A DNA stretch of 64,000 nucleotides from Flaccisagitta enflata (lineage: Eukaryota > Chaetognatha > Sagittoidea > Aphragmophora): assembly GCA_965153355.1 (NCBI GenBank), contig OZ231126.1, positions 35,836,001 to 35,900,000 on the forward strand, in the 5' to 3' direction. Position 1 is the stretch's first letter. The number at the start of each line of letters is the position of its first letter. Shown here piece by piece: positions 35,438-56,421 of this stretch. The position numbers and the translations under genes are program-made. The notes beneath the pieces are model-generated. The model was not told where the DNA came from. It saw only the letters and a list, made by a program, of their open reading frames with translations, and did no database searches.

Positions 35438-37836
35438 TCAGACTAAAACAGTATACGGTCTTTCCTTCATATGGAAGACCAATTTTCGGACGGAAAATAT
35501 GGTGCAGAGGGAAAAGAGAAGAAGCAAGACGCAGATGATGGCGGCCAGTGCCGTCTTCTGAGCTGGCGTCTTTGGACTGGGCGCCAGAGTGGCTTCTAAA
35601 AACGCCATAGAGCCCTCCTCGCATTTCCGAGGCGGCTGCACCAGCGTCAATCCTTGCGAAGCTGGCTTGAAAGAATTGGGCAAGCCTTCGTCGCATTTGT
35701 CGCCTGTGTGAAGAAGAGGGATTGGACAGCTTCAATTGTAGATTCAGCGATTCCCGAAATCGCTGCGAGAGTAATCGAGAATGACATGAAATCCAAGTCC
35801 TGCCTAAATCGCTAGACATCATCAATTGGCTGATGGCGGGAGATCCATAGACCCCGATGCCTTCGTCCACGGTGGTAAAGATGGTTTTCCCAATGCCCCA
35901 ACAGAGCGGACGTTCTTATTGATTTTGGTCCAGGTTTTTCCAAAGTCCTTAGAGAGATGAACGGAGAAGCCGCGAAGTTTGGGGTTTCTCGACTGCCCTG
36001 TTCGTCAGCCTTCCTATGCGGATGACTTTACAATCAGCCAGTCGTCTTCTGAATTAGCTGAGATTGAAAGAAGACTGCAGAGCGACGTTGATGCCGTGGA
36101 AGCCTGGGCTATCAGCAAAGAGCTTGTCATCGCTCCTTCCAAGTCTTCAATCACGTTCTTCACCCCCGACAAAGCTCGTCAGTCTCGCACTCACCCGAAT
36201 GTCACCATCGCCGGCGCCCAGATTCCTCTGAACAAGACGGCCAAAATCCTTGGCGTGACCATGGACACCCACTTCTGTTTCCATGCCCACGCTGCTGATT
36301 TGGTCAAATCATGTAAGAAGAAACTGGGAATACTCCGCGCCCTTGCTGGCACCGGTTGGGGCTGCCAGAAGGAATTGCTGCTCCGTACATTTAAAACCTA
36401 CGTCGAGCCTAAGATCAGCTATGCTGCCGCCGTTTGGTCACCAAATGCTAGTGATGCTTCTTTCGGCTCCATCCAAAAGATCCAGAACACCGCTCTTCGC
36501 ATCGCCACCGGCTGCCACAAAGCCGCCACTGTCGAGCATCTCCATCATGAGGCCAAATTCCCTCTCGTCCGTGATCACCTCGATATGCTTTCTGCGCAAC
36601 ATCTTGCCAGCTGTCTCCGTCCCTCGCATCCCTCTAACGCCGTCGTCACCGCTCCTTCCGGCCCCCGTTCCATGAAGGCAACCCTTCAGAGCAAACATCA
36701 GGCTGCCGTCGATCCCTACCTTACTAACGGCTCTGTTGACCCGGCCACTTACAAGACTGTCCTTAAAAACATCCACACGGACTCAATCGCCGCTTCCATC
36801 GAGAAACTGAAAGCCGTCAACCCGCTTCTCAACACCACGCCGCCAGAAATTTCACCATCAGAGAAAAACCTCAGTCGTATCCAGCGCACAACTTTGGCTC
36901 AATTGCGCTCTGGCAGCTGCCGCCTCTTAAACGATTACAAGGTCCTCCTAGGTCACACGCGTTCTGCCTTATGCCCGGAATGTCTTTTCCACCGTCATAC
37001 TTCTAAACATATATTTGAATGTGATGCTGTCCCAACTAATTTGACGCCGCGGGACCTCTGGGTCAACCCGGCAACTGTCGTCGGCTTCCTCCAAACTCTC
37101 CCTTCTTTTTCGTCTTTGCTTCCTGCTAATCCCCCGCCTCCTCCACCTCCTCCTCAACCTCCTGACTCTACTTGACCCAGCGAAGTTTTCTACGTGGCTT
37201 CGCCACCCGGGGAAACAACAACAACAACGGAGAAGCCGCTAAAGCGAGAAAAGGCGAGGAGCAGATCTGGATTGTAGCGGTGGAAAAAGATTCTGCCGTC
37301 GACGTGGACCGAAGTCATATATTTCTCCAACCAACGCCGGCGTCTTCGGTGATCCACAGTTCAGACTGCCTCATCCTTTGCGCTTTCAGCCCGAAGCGGA
37401 TCACAATGATTTTCGAGATGTCGATCGGGGACGGTTGAAGTCCGTTGTCTTTCCGGCCGTAAAATTCTTCGCTCCCCTCTGCGCCGCCTCCGATTTTCCG
37501 CGTAAAAGTGATGCCGCCATTGACGCTGACAAAGATGGACGAGTTAGACGTGTCACCGCCGATGTCCAGCGGTCCCAACATGAAGCTGGGCATGGAGAGA
37601 ACGATCACGTGACGATTCTCTTTTCCAGCTATGGCAAACATCACTTCCTCTTTGCTTCAATTCCCAAAAGCTAACTCGGAAGTGCCTTTGATCAGTGTAG
37701 TGTCGTCATCGTCCGTGACTTGAGCGTCAAATTTCGCTTGTTGCTCGGCGTTTATGGTGCATATTGGAGCTAAAGAGGTGGAAGCAGAGTAGTCGAGAAA
37801 GAGGCAAACCGACAGAAGGAAAAGAGTAGCAGCTTA
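35438..37836 (-). pseudogene. Sortilin/VPS10-receptor pseudogene, split by a LINE
   Basis: VPS10 receptors sort cargo between Golgi and endosomes. On the minus strand, from about 37833: a hydrophobic leader (LFLLSVCLFL), then VPS10-like FDAQVTDDDDTTLI, SIFVSVNGGITF and ELWITEDAGVGW. After the LINE the frame resumes with VHLSKDFGKTWTKIN, an Asp-box-like repeat, then SSDLGRTW. A last exon-like part after cttcacacag gives GDKCDEGL, a transmembrane helix (ALAAIICVLLLLFSLCTIF) and a short tail ending YTVLV with stop 35438-35440. Defects: TAA at 37834-37836 and no start Met, in-frame TGA at 37657-37659, a frameshift after GWRNI (about 37316), loss of most of the Cys-rich 10CC region, and the LINE insertion. 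Confidence 0.7.
35974..37226 (+). mobile_element. 5'-truncated non-LTR retrotransposon (Jockey/CR1-like RT C-terminal part)
   Basis: The open frame to the stop at 37173-37175 starts just before the YADD catalytic box (SYADDFTIS) and continues through thumb-type sequence (KILGVTMD, YAAAVWSPNA). It ends with the Cys/His segment CPECLFHRHTSKHIFECDA and LTPRDLW typical of Jockey-like elements. The upstream endonuclease and palm are missing, as expected for 5' truncation. The 3' end is a short (ACA)n tail, not poly(A). The 13-bp ACGGAGAAGCCGC flanks it (35961-35973, 37227-37239). The intact 400-codon frame suggests recent insertion. Confidence 0.9.
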
Positions 37837-37839
37837 TGC

Positions 37840-38052
37840 AAGCGCGTTGTATTTTGTTAGGTTGATCATCGTCTTTGTTTATTTCCTCTGTTTTCGATTT
37901 TTGCCGATGTTTGAGTCCTGGAAGTTCGCCAATACAACGGTACGTCGTTATCATTGACTTCGTCTCTGCCAAAGTTCTTTCTCTACATGATTGGCTAACT
38001 TTGAAAGAAGATTAACAGCCTGGTTATCAATACAACCATTTTTCTGTAATAT
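37840..38052. other. Upstream flank of the sortilin pseudogene
   Basis: No recognised element; possibly former promoter DNA of the minus-strand pseudogene. Confidence 0.35.
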
Positions 38053-38255
38053 TTTTTGAGTCGCGTGCTACGCGCTTTGTCCGTCCGTACGTCCGTCGGT
38101 CTATTGGTCGGTCACATTTTATTTTTTTTTTCTGGTTTTTTTTTATTCTTTGACCCCACTGCTCCTTTCCAAATGATCTAAAAACCTCAGATATGGCCCC
38201 TGTCCACCCGCATGCGACTGGGGTAGCCGTGTATCTGGCCTCATATCCGGCCTTA
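38053..38255 (+). mobile_element. Hairpin element, full copy
   Basis: GAGTCGCGTGCTACGCGCTTTG (near arm shortened), CCGTCCGTACGTCCGTCGG, CACATTTTATTTTTTTTTC, CTTTGACCCCACTGCTCC, CATGCGACTGGGGTAGCCGT, then a duplicated tail CCGGCCTT. Confidence 0.7.
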
Positions 38256-38403
38256 ATAATCATATTTCAAGGCCTGAATGTTCGGAAATATCGGGTTGTT
38301 CTTCCTTGAAATATCTTAATTCAGACTCATACCTTTCGCGATGTTTTTTCTTGGCGCCACAATGTGAGTCCCGGTTATGAACCCAAACTGATAAAATGAT
38401 TAA

Positions 38404-39015
38404 GTCGTGGTGCAGAACAGCGTCAAATTTAACAAATCATTCTGTTCTGTGATGGAATACGCTGCTATGCAGCGAAAATATAACAAAAACTAAAGTCTTA
38501 TGCATGCTTTATGATCCCTAAATCAATTAAAAAGCGGTTAACTGACCAATGGTATTGATCTCGCATCGGTAGAGTCGCAGCATACTCAGTGAAACAACAG
38601 ATTTTCTTAAAAAGAATTGCACGGAAAACATTAGGTGTTGCCACGTGAAAAACCGAATCTGTCTCTGAATGCAAAATTTTGCATTTTTAAACACATGGCC
38701 TGTTTCTTAAAAGTGTTTAGACTGATGCCATGTTTTTCAAAATGCAAAATTTTGAATTCAGAGATAGATTCGGTTTTTCACGTGAGACATGTCTGTGCAC
38801 AAGAATCAATTTTTGTAAAAAATCCATCAATTTGGCATCCTTTTTTCTCACATTTCCTCAGTATATGGTACAGAAAAACGCTTTTCTATGCAAAAAATTG
38901 ATGATTACCAACTACAAACCTTTATCTTAATAAAAAATCTTTGAATAGATAAAAACAAAAAATATTGTATAAACTGTTTTGACTGGTCAAATTGCGTGCT
39001 CATTTGCACTGTGAC
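38404..39015. mobile_element. 612-bp TIR element, copy 3, TSD TTAA
   Basis: Starts GTCGTGGTGCAGA and ends TTTGCACTGTGAC, TTAA on both sides (38400-38403, 39016-39019). It has exactly the same length as the copy at 2296. The core palindrome (about 38635-38790) is longer here: ACGTGAAAAACCGAATCT and its inverse surround GCATTT...ACATGGCC. No ORF. Confidence 0.8.
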
Positions 39016-39019
39016 TTAA

Positions 39020-40450
39020 CCTTTTTGATTTTAATCTGAAACTCCTTCATTCAGTAAGGACTGGTTTCTCCCAAAAACGGTTACACGAAAATGAAGTTTA
39101 ATGACGACCTGGAACAAAACACGGGAAAACCAGGTTGTGGGAGACAAAGAGATATTTACCGGTTGAGAAAATTTCAATTGACTCGTTATAACCTGAACTG
39201 ATACGTTGGCTGATGATAATGATGATAATGATAATAATGATAATGATGATTATTGCCGACCGCAACAAATCGTGAGCAGTCAGTGGCCAAATAAGTTGGA
39301 TCAAACTTAACTAGGGATGTGGAAGCTCGCTCTTGACCGCTTCGATTTTGGTGGGTGGGGTTGCTACTATACAAATATTTGATACTACTATACTATTATA
39401 CTAATATTGGAACTACAAAATGGAAGCGGAAGCGGAAGTGAAAAAAACTAATTAAAATCTTTGACTATTTTGAAGCCCTTTGAAAAGACTTTCATTTGGC
39501 GCCAATCTGGTATAGCAATCTTTTTTGTTTAAAAATGGCTTTTAAGTTGAATAAGAATATTGCATATTTCAATTTCGCAATTCCAATGCATTTTAGCAAA
39601 ATAGTGCTTCTCTTTGCTGAACGTTAGGTTCTCAACCGTTTGAGATACAGACCTGGGGTTGGTCTAGAACGAAAGATTTTTTCAGAATTTTTAAAAATGA
39701 TTCCACTGGAAACAGTTTTCGGATCTATTTTATTGAAAAACAAAGAGGTGCGTCTTTTTTTATTTATGCAGTAGGTGGGCAGGAGCAGTGAAAGTTGCCT
39801 AATTTATATTTAAGCAGGGACAGTTGTGAGGAATTGAAAAAATTAGGTTAGTATCATCTGAGATAAATTGCGTCAATGCTGGGAAGATTTGAGGGATAGA
39901 CCAACCAACGCACTAACTGACTGTAATCATCTTCAGGGTTTCTAGGCAAAACTCAAAAATCAAAAAACGTTTTTCGGTAGCAGATATTTACTCAAACAGA
40001 CATGTACGAGCAAAAAAGTGAAGGACAAGGGAAAAGGGATAGATGGACTGTTGGACAGATTGATGATGACGAATGAGCAGACGGACAATTCGACAATCGG
40101 ACACTTGGAAAACCTCAGGGCAAATGTATTCGGTTAAAAGGTAGAAAACGCAAAGGGCTACGAATTGGGCCCCAAACGATTCTCCCCAACACGAGCACCT
40201 TCAAAGCGTCTGTTCACCCATTCCACATTCTATCGCCGATGCGGTCAAAAAAGGGTCATGATTCATGAATCTGTTAGCCAAAGAACCGCCCTTTCGCCAC
40301 CGGGACCTAGACAGGACCTTCAATTGGATCGTAATCCCAAAGGATTATCTCTCTCGTTCCTTCCTTTCATTTCCCGCTTCCTCCTCTGTCTGATTTCTTG
40401 TCTGAACTGTCTTCCTCTGTTTTTCTATTGTACTCCTGCGATTCCTACAT
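39020..40450. other. Intergenic; (GATAAT)n patch
   Basis: A small GATAATGATGATAAT patch lies at 39213-39253. GGTGGGCAGGAGCAGTGAAA at 39775 is a tiny hairpin-element remnant. No coding gene could be supported. Confidence 0.4.
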
Positions 40451-40501
40451 TTCCTGCTCTTCTTTCTGCCTGCCTTTCATCCTTTCTTTCTTACTCTCTT
40501 C

Positions 40502-40571
<70 letters not shown>

Positions 40572-40646
40572 CTCGTCTTTGTTGTTTCTTTATCTGTCTC
40601 TGTCTGTCTCTCTGTCTCTGTCTCTGTCTGTCTCTGTCTCTGTCTG

Positions 40647-40730
<84 letters not shown>

Positions 40731-40731
40731 G
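40451..40731. repeat. (TTTC)n-(CTGT)n-(CT)n compound microsatellite
   Basis: TTTC units 40503-40570, CTGTCT units 40592-40655, then CT to 40727. Confidence 0.95.
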
Positions 40732-41430
40732 GGGGAAGGGGGGAAGTGGCACTGATCCCCAAAAAATCGACGGCATGATCAGTGGGGCAGAGGGCATTTA
40801 CAGGAAGTTGGTTAGCCTGTTATTCGTTGTTCCAACATGATCCACCACTTGCCACCAAACAAAAGTGTCAATGAATTGATTGCTGTCCAATCTTTAGTTT
40901 TCAATGGGAAAATCTCGTGGAAAAAAACCCCATGACATTGTACTCACCTGGAACAAAAAAATTAAGTGATTATAAACGCTGTCATGTCGTATCCTGTGTC
41001 GGCGGTGCCTTTCCTTGACACTTGCATAAAGTGTCACAACCTACACTGCCAACAAGACAGGATACCGAACCAATAAGAAGTCTCTTGCCTTGCAGGTGGA
41101 CAGGGGCAGTTATGCCCTAATGCGAAAGGGTAGGGACAGTTGAGCGAGTGAGCAAGGGCAGTAATGTGGGTGTGCTGGTTTGGATGGGGCAATAATGCTC
41201 GGAATTCAATATTTCGGCCGATTTTGCTTTACCGACCTTCCTTCTATTTATCTTAAGATGCGTCCACGCATCAATATGAGACTCTAGGTCTGAAGGTCCG
41301 AACTCCGAAGGAAGGTCCGTTATAAATTCAAAATTTTCTAAACATGACTTTTAGGGGTTTCTTTTTTATTTCTTTATTATACATCTAAAGAGGACGCATC
41401 AATTGGCCTTGCAAAGGGAAATTACAGACC
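40732..41430. other. Intergenic with a third hairpin-element variant
   Basis: About 41090-41290 has GGTGGACAGGGGCAGTTATG, GAGCAAGGGCAGTAATG, TTTCGGCCGATTTTGC and GATGCGTCCACGCATC. This resembles the copy at 51186-51385 and the end at 61568. No coding signal. Confidence 0.45.
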
Positions 41431-41438
41431 ATGACAGC

Positions 41439-41776
41439 TGGGGGGGTCGGTAACAACGAACTTTGGAAATGCCAATCGGATATATGACCAAAGTGTGCAC
41501 AAAAACGATATATAAACACATGTGAAAGGAAAAAGGAGTCACACCATACCATTTACAGTCGTGCCACACCCCTTATTTACATTGTAATGATTAGGGAGAA
41601 GGAAGAGGAAGAGGAAGCTCCTATACTTTACTATGGGAAAGGTAGGGTTGGCACGACTATAAATGATAAAATCTCATGAACTTTTCCTTCTAGTTCTCAG
41701 GTTGTTTTGTGATTGCGCATGGTCTGGTGATATGTCCGATTGGCATTTCCAAAGTAGGTTGATACCGACCCCCCCA
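41439..41776. mobile_element. 338-bp TIR element, TSD ATGACAGC
   Basis: Perfect terminal TGGGGGGGTCGGTA and TACCGACCCCCCCA, continuing as an imperfect TIR of about 45 bp (TTTGGAAATGCCAATCGGAT). Flanked by the exact 8-bp repeat ATGACAGC (41431-41438, 41777-41784). A second inverted pair (AGTCGTGCCA/TGGCACGACT) lies inside. An 8-bp TSD fits hAT or P superfamily non-autonomous elements. No ORF. Confidence 0.85.
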
Positions 41777-42845
41777 ATGACAGCACTATTTCATATATCA
41801 TCGTTGCTTTGAAATGCTCAGATTGAATACCAGTTGGCAAGCAGGCGGCTTATTTCCCTTTCTGTCGCTTTCCCCTCTCAGTTTCTCGTCCTTGGTGATC
41901 GTGAGTGCGAATACTGAACATGGAATTCTCTCTCTCTCTCTCTCTCTCTCTTCTCAGACACACGCACTCACACACACAAGTCGGTTGACCTCTAAATCGC
42001 GTGGGTGATTTGCTATTTAGAGATAATTTGCGCAACTTTTTGAATCTATGATATGATTTTACCCTCAGTCACCAAGAGTCTCTCTTTTCAATCATCACTT
42101 CTTGGTCGTAAAATGTCCAGCATCGGTCATCTATGATGATTGATGTATACATGTAAGACGTCAAATCTGCCAGGGAAAAATGAAGTGCTAGTCAATAATG
42201 GACTAATTATCCATCCACAAATGGTTTCATTGCTCAAGTTGTCACTGGATACACTTATTATGTATGTCTGTTTCATATTTTACGCTTTAAGTTGCCTTTT
42301 GATAAGCAATTCGCACGGCAAATGGTAAAGCAAATGGGAAAGCCACAACCAAAAAAATTTTGCATTTTCAAAAACATAGTTCTCTGTAAAAACGATTTGG
42401 GAAGAGAACTATGTTCTTTGTTTTTTGCAAACTTATAATTTCGACCAACCCTTTGTCAGTGACAAAAAGGAAATTTGTAGAAATTTTCAGTAAATCTTCC
42501 TCAAAAACATAGGCTAGATCTTAGTCTTTTGCTGAATGGATGCAAATTTTACTTTCAAGTATCATGCATGTCTTATCTCAATCATTTTTATTCACTTGAT
42601 TTTCTTTTTACATTCATGTACGTTTTCTATTTTGACCTTTTTGATACCCTAAGTGTTGGCTTCGTGGGCACGCTGTCGCTGTCGTTTATTTGTGAGAACT
42701 TAGTGTTACCAAACTTTCTCTTTTTATAAAAAAGCTTATCATATACAATGTACTTAGAGATATATATCAACGAGGCTTTGCTGTATCTTGGAATATAATC
42801 CCATCTAGAGAAGAAAGAAGAAAGAAGAAAGAAATAAGGAATCAG
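41777..42845. other. Intergenic with a diverged palindromic core
   Basis: 42340-42480 mirrors the block at 2980-3195 (AACATAGTTCTC, GAGAACTATGTTC). A short (CT)n lies at 41931-41951. No coding signal. Confidence 0.45.
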
Positions 42846-42855
42846 AGAAAGAAAA

Positions 42856-42947
<92 letters not shown>

Positions 42948-42950
42948 AAC
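42846..42950. repeat. (GAAA)n microsatellite
   Basis: About 100 bp of AAAG/GAAA units. Confidence 0.95.
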
Positions 42951-43663
42951 AAAAAAAAAAGACAGAAAGGAAGACAGAAAGAGAGAATAGAATAAAAAAG
43001 CAGAAAGTTGAATGACGCATGTAGTCATATACTATATGATATAGACAGAAAGAAATGAAGCAGTGGAGGATAGAGGGAACAAATGAAAGATAAAATAATG
43101 AAAACAAGTTCAGTGAGGATGAATAAGTATTAAGGGGGAAAAGGGCGTTTTATGAATTCCTTTGCCAATTAAAAAAAGTCCATTTATCATCATTTCGATA
43201 GAATATCATAATTGTTCCACACGAAAAATTATATGCAGGCGGCTTTCTTCTGACTTTCTCTCTTTCTGCACCTAGTATCTTGTTATCTAACGATCTTTCG
43301 GGCCACAGATTTCTGATCTTATTAAGCCTGAAAACGAGAGCATTTGCATAACTCAATATAGAAAGAAGGAGGCACACACATTTCTCGGTACTCAACGCAC
43401 TCTTCCTGATCTATAATTCAATTAGATATGTGCAAATAAGTTACCGGATAAGAACAACGCATACTTTTTCAACAGAAAAGGAAAAAAAAAAGAAATATGG
43501 GAGCAATCGAGAAAGAAATGGTTATAAATATATGTATATCATGTTATCTTTTTGTTCGAAAAATGAAAACGACACGAGAGAGACATAAAAACTAGCCTTT
43601 TTTTGGTAATTACTAGCGTCTATGTCAAGGTTCACAATGATATGAAGTACATGATAAATTATA
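42951..43663. other. Intergenic, nothing recognised
   Basis: AT-rich, no coding signal. Confidence 0.4.
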
Positions 43664-43878
43664 CAAGCAAGAAAATCGCCAGGATATCTATCATCACAAG
43701 TATGAAAAAGAAGTGGCAATTCAAAAAAAGAGAATTTTGAAAGATATGTATCGGCGGTATGCTTTATGTAACGATATGCTGTTTTTTCATACTTGTGATG
43801 ATAGATATCCTGGCGATTTTCTTGCTTTGAAAGATATGTATCGGCGGTATGCTTTATGTAACGATATGCTGTTTTTTT
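43664..43878. repeat. Compound direct and inverted duplication
   Basis: A ~45-bp block (43664-43708, with AAAATCGCCAGGATATCTAT) recurs inverted at 43784-43828. A ~50-bp block (AAGATATGTATCGGCGGTAT and onward) occurs directly repeated at 43738-43787 and 43828-43878, on both sides of the inverted copy. Copies are essentially identical, so the rearrangement is young. Confidence 0.85.
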
Positions 43879-44113
43879 TCTTTCACAGAAACGTCTTATT
43901 TGACAGAAATTGATGAAGAATGAGACAGTTAAAATTGATTCGTTTTTCGCCTGATGAATATTCAACGAAGCGGACAAAAAAGCTAGCCAATGGCAATGAA
44001 TAACCTGTCGGCTTACGACCAAAATACGCTGCCTTTTTATGGGGTCATTCATCGGTAACGAAAGGGGAAACCAAGTTTTTTTTCCACGGAAGAGGAGAGG
44101 GAGATACAGAGAG

Positions 44114-44269
<156 letters not shown>

Positions 44270-44806
44270 AGAGAGCAAAAGTTGCAAGGTCAATGATACC
44301 AACTGGCGCGCCTTTACAGCTGAAGTCCGCACCGCACAAATTGGAAGATAAATAAACCAGTTCCTCCATCATGAATTTCATCTATGTGTGATATGGTGAG
44401 GAGAACATTTGGTTCGAATTCAGACATGTTACGTTGGAAGGGGGAAATTTTTAACAAATACACGAAACGCCGCAATCGACTAAGGGTAAAAATGAGCGAG
44501 CTCATACAGTGGGATGAGTGCGCTTCATGAGCGAACACTGAAAGCAGTTTGACGGGCAGCGAATGGAAAATGAGACCAGTCGACAGATTTAAGAGGGGCT
44601 GGCGGGCTGACGGGCCTAACAAACGGACAGACGGACGGACGGAAAAATCGACAAACTTTAGAAATGCTCTGACGCATAGATAAAAATGGATAAACAGCGC
44701 GAGAAAAGTAAGTGGAAAACAGTGAATGAGATGGAATAATCGTGAAAGTGAAAGGATGAGAGAAAAAAATCCCGACACCGGGATGTTATAAAGTACAAAG
44801 AGAGAG
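44270..44806. other. Intergenic, nothing recognised
   Basis: A minus-strand frame 44895-44314 is open but shows no domain or splice support. Its 5' part overlaps a hairpin element. Confidence 0.4.
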
Positions 44807-44987
44807 AACAAGGCCGGATACACGGCCAATACCAGTCGCGGACAGGTGGGCAGGGGCGGAAACGCTGTTTTTTCCACTTTTCGACTCGTGCTCACCGACG
44901 GACCGACCGACCGACCGACCGACCGACCGACCGACCGACCGACGGACGGACAAAGCCTCTTATAGACTCGCTCGTCCGCGACTAAAA
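44807..44987 (-). mobile_element. Hairpin element, intermediate subfamily with long GACC array
   Basis: AACAAGGCCGGATACACGGC, CAGTCGCGGACAGGTGGGCA, GGGGCGGAAACG, CACTTTTCGACTCGTGCTCA, a pure GACC array of about 15 units, then CTCGCTCGTCCGCGAC and TAAAAA. The core is of the CGAGTCGAAAAGTG type but the arms read GTCGCGG/CCGCGAC. Confidence 0.75.
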
Positions 44988-45118
44988 AGAGAAAGAGAAG
45001 AGGTGAAACGAATGGAGGAGAAGAAATTTATGTTGGTTTTAAGCACGTGAGTACAGGGGGAGAGAGAGAGGGGAAATTATGGGAAGAGAGAGTTGTTTTG
45101 GGGGTAAAAAAGACTTGG

Positions 45119-45124
45119 TTTATT
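45119..45124 (-). promoter_or_regulatory. Candidate polyadenylation signal of the Fas2/NCAM-like gene
   Basis: AATAAA on the minus strand, about 290 nt past the stop codon at 45416. It is the first perfect hexamer I find downstream. Position is plausible but unproven. Confidence 0.35.
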
Positions 45125-45415
45125 GTCGAATTCAGGGGGAACACACGCGGCTCATTGAAATACAGTCCCATGGGGAATAAGTTAGATGTTAGTTATTCAC
45201 ACACAATTCGCACGTTTTTTTTATACGCACTTCAACGTACAGCTTGGCTTGCGAGGTATGTTTGAGTACAGCCGCCCACTCACGTCGCAAACATTTTAAC
45301 ATCAATGCTTAAGATGGACAAGAGACAAACAGACAGACAAACAGAACAAGAAGATGGAAGAAATAAATCTAAAAAAAAGCAATTTTCTTAATGTATTCAC
45401 AAGAACGTTGCTTCT

Positions 45416-54951
<9,536 letters not shown>

Positions 54952-54958
54952 ATAAGCG

Positions 54959-55102
54959 AAACAAGGGACCCGAGGTTACAATATCGCCGCGGTCCACGGC
55001 GGTCGGGGAAGGCATGTGTGAATTCTGCGTTCGTACACTTTTGGACGGACGGACCAACGGACGGACAACGCCTCTTTGAAATTCATGTATCCGCGACTAA
55101 AA
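54959..55102 (-). mobile_element. Hairpin element, diverged compact copy
   Basis: AACAAGGGACCCGAGG at the left, GGACGGACGGACCAACGGAC array, GCCTCTTTGAAATTCATG and TCCGCGACTAAAA at the right. It directly abuts the (GAT)n array. Confidence 0.6.
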
Positions 55103-55525
55103 GCTTTAGTTGGTCAGTACACACGTACGAGAGAATAAATACGAAAGAAAAGCGCGTAGGTGGAAATCGACGATTTGTGGAGGAGGAGGAGGAGGAGGAG
55201 GAGCAAGAGGAAGAGGAGGCGGTTAAAAAAATATGAGAGTAAGCGGTGGACGAAAGTTGAATCGAGGCCAGAAGCTAGGAGGCGGTCGCGTCAAAGGAAA
55301 AAGTAAAGAAAAGAACAAGAAGCAGATGAGAGGAAACATGGAGGAAGAGACAGAGGCCTAGAAGGAGGAAGAGAAGAAACAGAAAGAGAGGGAGACGAAC
55401 GGGAGGTAAGGTCGAGAAAGGGCGAGAGAGTCGTTGATGAATGGGAAAGGACGCTCTTTCGCTCTCGGGACGTCTGTCTTGCAGAGTCATGAAGACAGAG
55501 ATGGAACGAGAGAGATTCAAGAGAG
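55103..55525. other. Intergenic, (GAG)n patch
   Basis: GGAGGAGGAGGAGG at 55180-55205, otherwise purine-rich sequence. No coding signal. Confidence 0.45.
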
Positions 55526-55902
55526 GACAAGGCCAACACCTTTTAGTCGCGTGCGGGACATAAATAGCTTAACATCACTTAGATTGACTTTAAATGGCTC
55601 AAGGTGACCTGAAATGACTTAAGATGACTAAAAATGACTTTATTGACCATATTGACCTTGTTGACTTAAGTGACATAATATAACCCAATATGACTTAAAA
55701 TGACTTAGAATGACTTAAAATGACTTAAAATGACTTAGAATGACTTACTATGGCATTTGGGAAGGAGCTGTGAGCCCAAAAAGCTTAAAAACGCTGAAAA
55801 AGTAAAAAGGGCACCAACCAACCAACCAACCGACCGACCAACCGACCGACCGATCGACCAATCGACAAAGCGGGGTGTAGAGTCGCGTAGCACGCGACTA
55901 AA
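55526..55902 (-). mobile_element. Hairpin element with decamer repeats
   Basis: GACAAGGCCAACACCTTTTA, GTCGCGTGCGGG, then ten-base AAAATGACTT/AGAATGACTT repeats (55560-55750), AGCTTAAAAACGCTGAAAAA, an AACC/GACC array and AAAGCGGGGTGTAGAGTCGC with the hairpin GTCGCGTAGCACGCGAC. It shares the decamer block and tail with 33857-34168, defining a subfamily. Confidence 0.7.
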
Positions 55903-56014
55903 AGAAAAGAAGAAAAAAGATTGAATGAAAGGAAGAGGAGAATTATAATAAAGGGTATCTCTGTTTTTGTCTGTCTCTCGGGTACACAATGTTGGCCTCT
56001 GTGTGTATTCTAGG

Positions 56015-56021
<7 letters not shown>

Positions 56022-56109
<88 letters not shown>
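56022..56109. repeat. (CT)n microsatellite
   Basis: About 88 bp of CT. Confidence 0.95.
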
Positions 56110-56111
<2 letters not shown>

Positions 56112-56364
56112 TTCTACATTTTTTCTCTTTATTTCTCCTCTCAATTTTCTACTCTAAATTTTAGTCGTGCGTCGGAGGACGAACTCCAAAAGCGCGACGA
56201 GGATAAAACAAATAGACACCTAAGTGGAGATGGATTGAAAAAAGAGAAAGACTAAAAAAACGATAAAATCTGAATTAAAGTCGAGACCATCATCCAGGGT
56301 CAAAAACTGTAAAAAATTAATCAACAGATAATAATTTCGCGGCCAATTATGTTAGAACGGAAGC

Positions 56365-56366
<2 letters not shown>

Positions 56367-56419
<53 letters not shown>
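56367..56419. repeat. (GA)n microsatellite
   Basis: About 53 bp of GA, followed by GACAGGCAGA units. Confidence 0.95.

Positions 56420-56421
<2 letters not shown>

Noticed and set aside
36283-36776. Alternative frames inside the LINE
   Set aside because: Shadows of the reverse transcriptase frame, which contains the YADD box and the C-terminal Cys/His segment.
40165-40440. Open frame beginning MGPKRFSPTRAPSKRLF
   Set aside because: No splice partner, no domain, and it runs directly into the TTTC microsatellite.
43522-44052. Minus-strand 176-codon frame with a repeated peptide
   Set aside because: The internal peptide repeat reflects the DNA duplication at 43664-43878. No other coding evidence.
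44314-44895. Minus-strand 193-codon frame
   Set aside because: Its 5' part lies in a hairpin element and its middle contains GTCC-array-derived residues. No domain was recognised.
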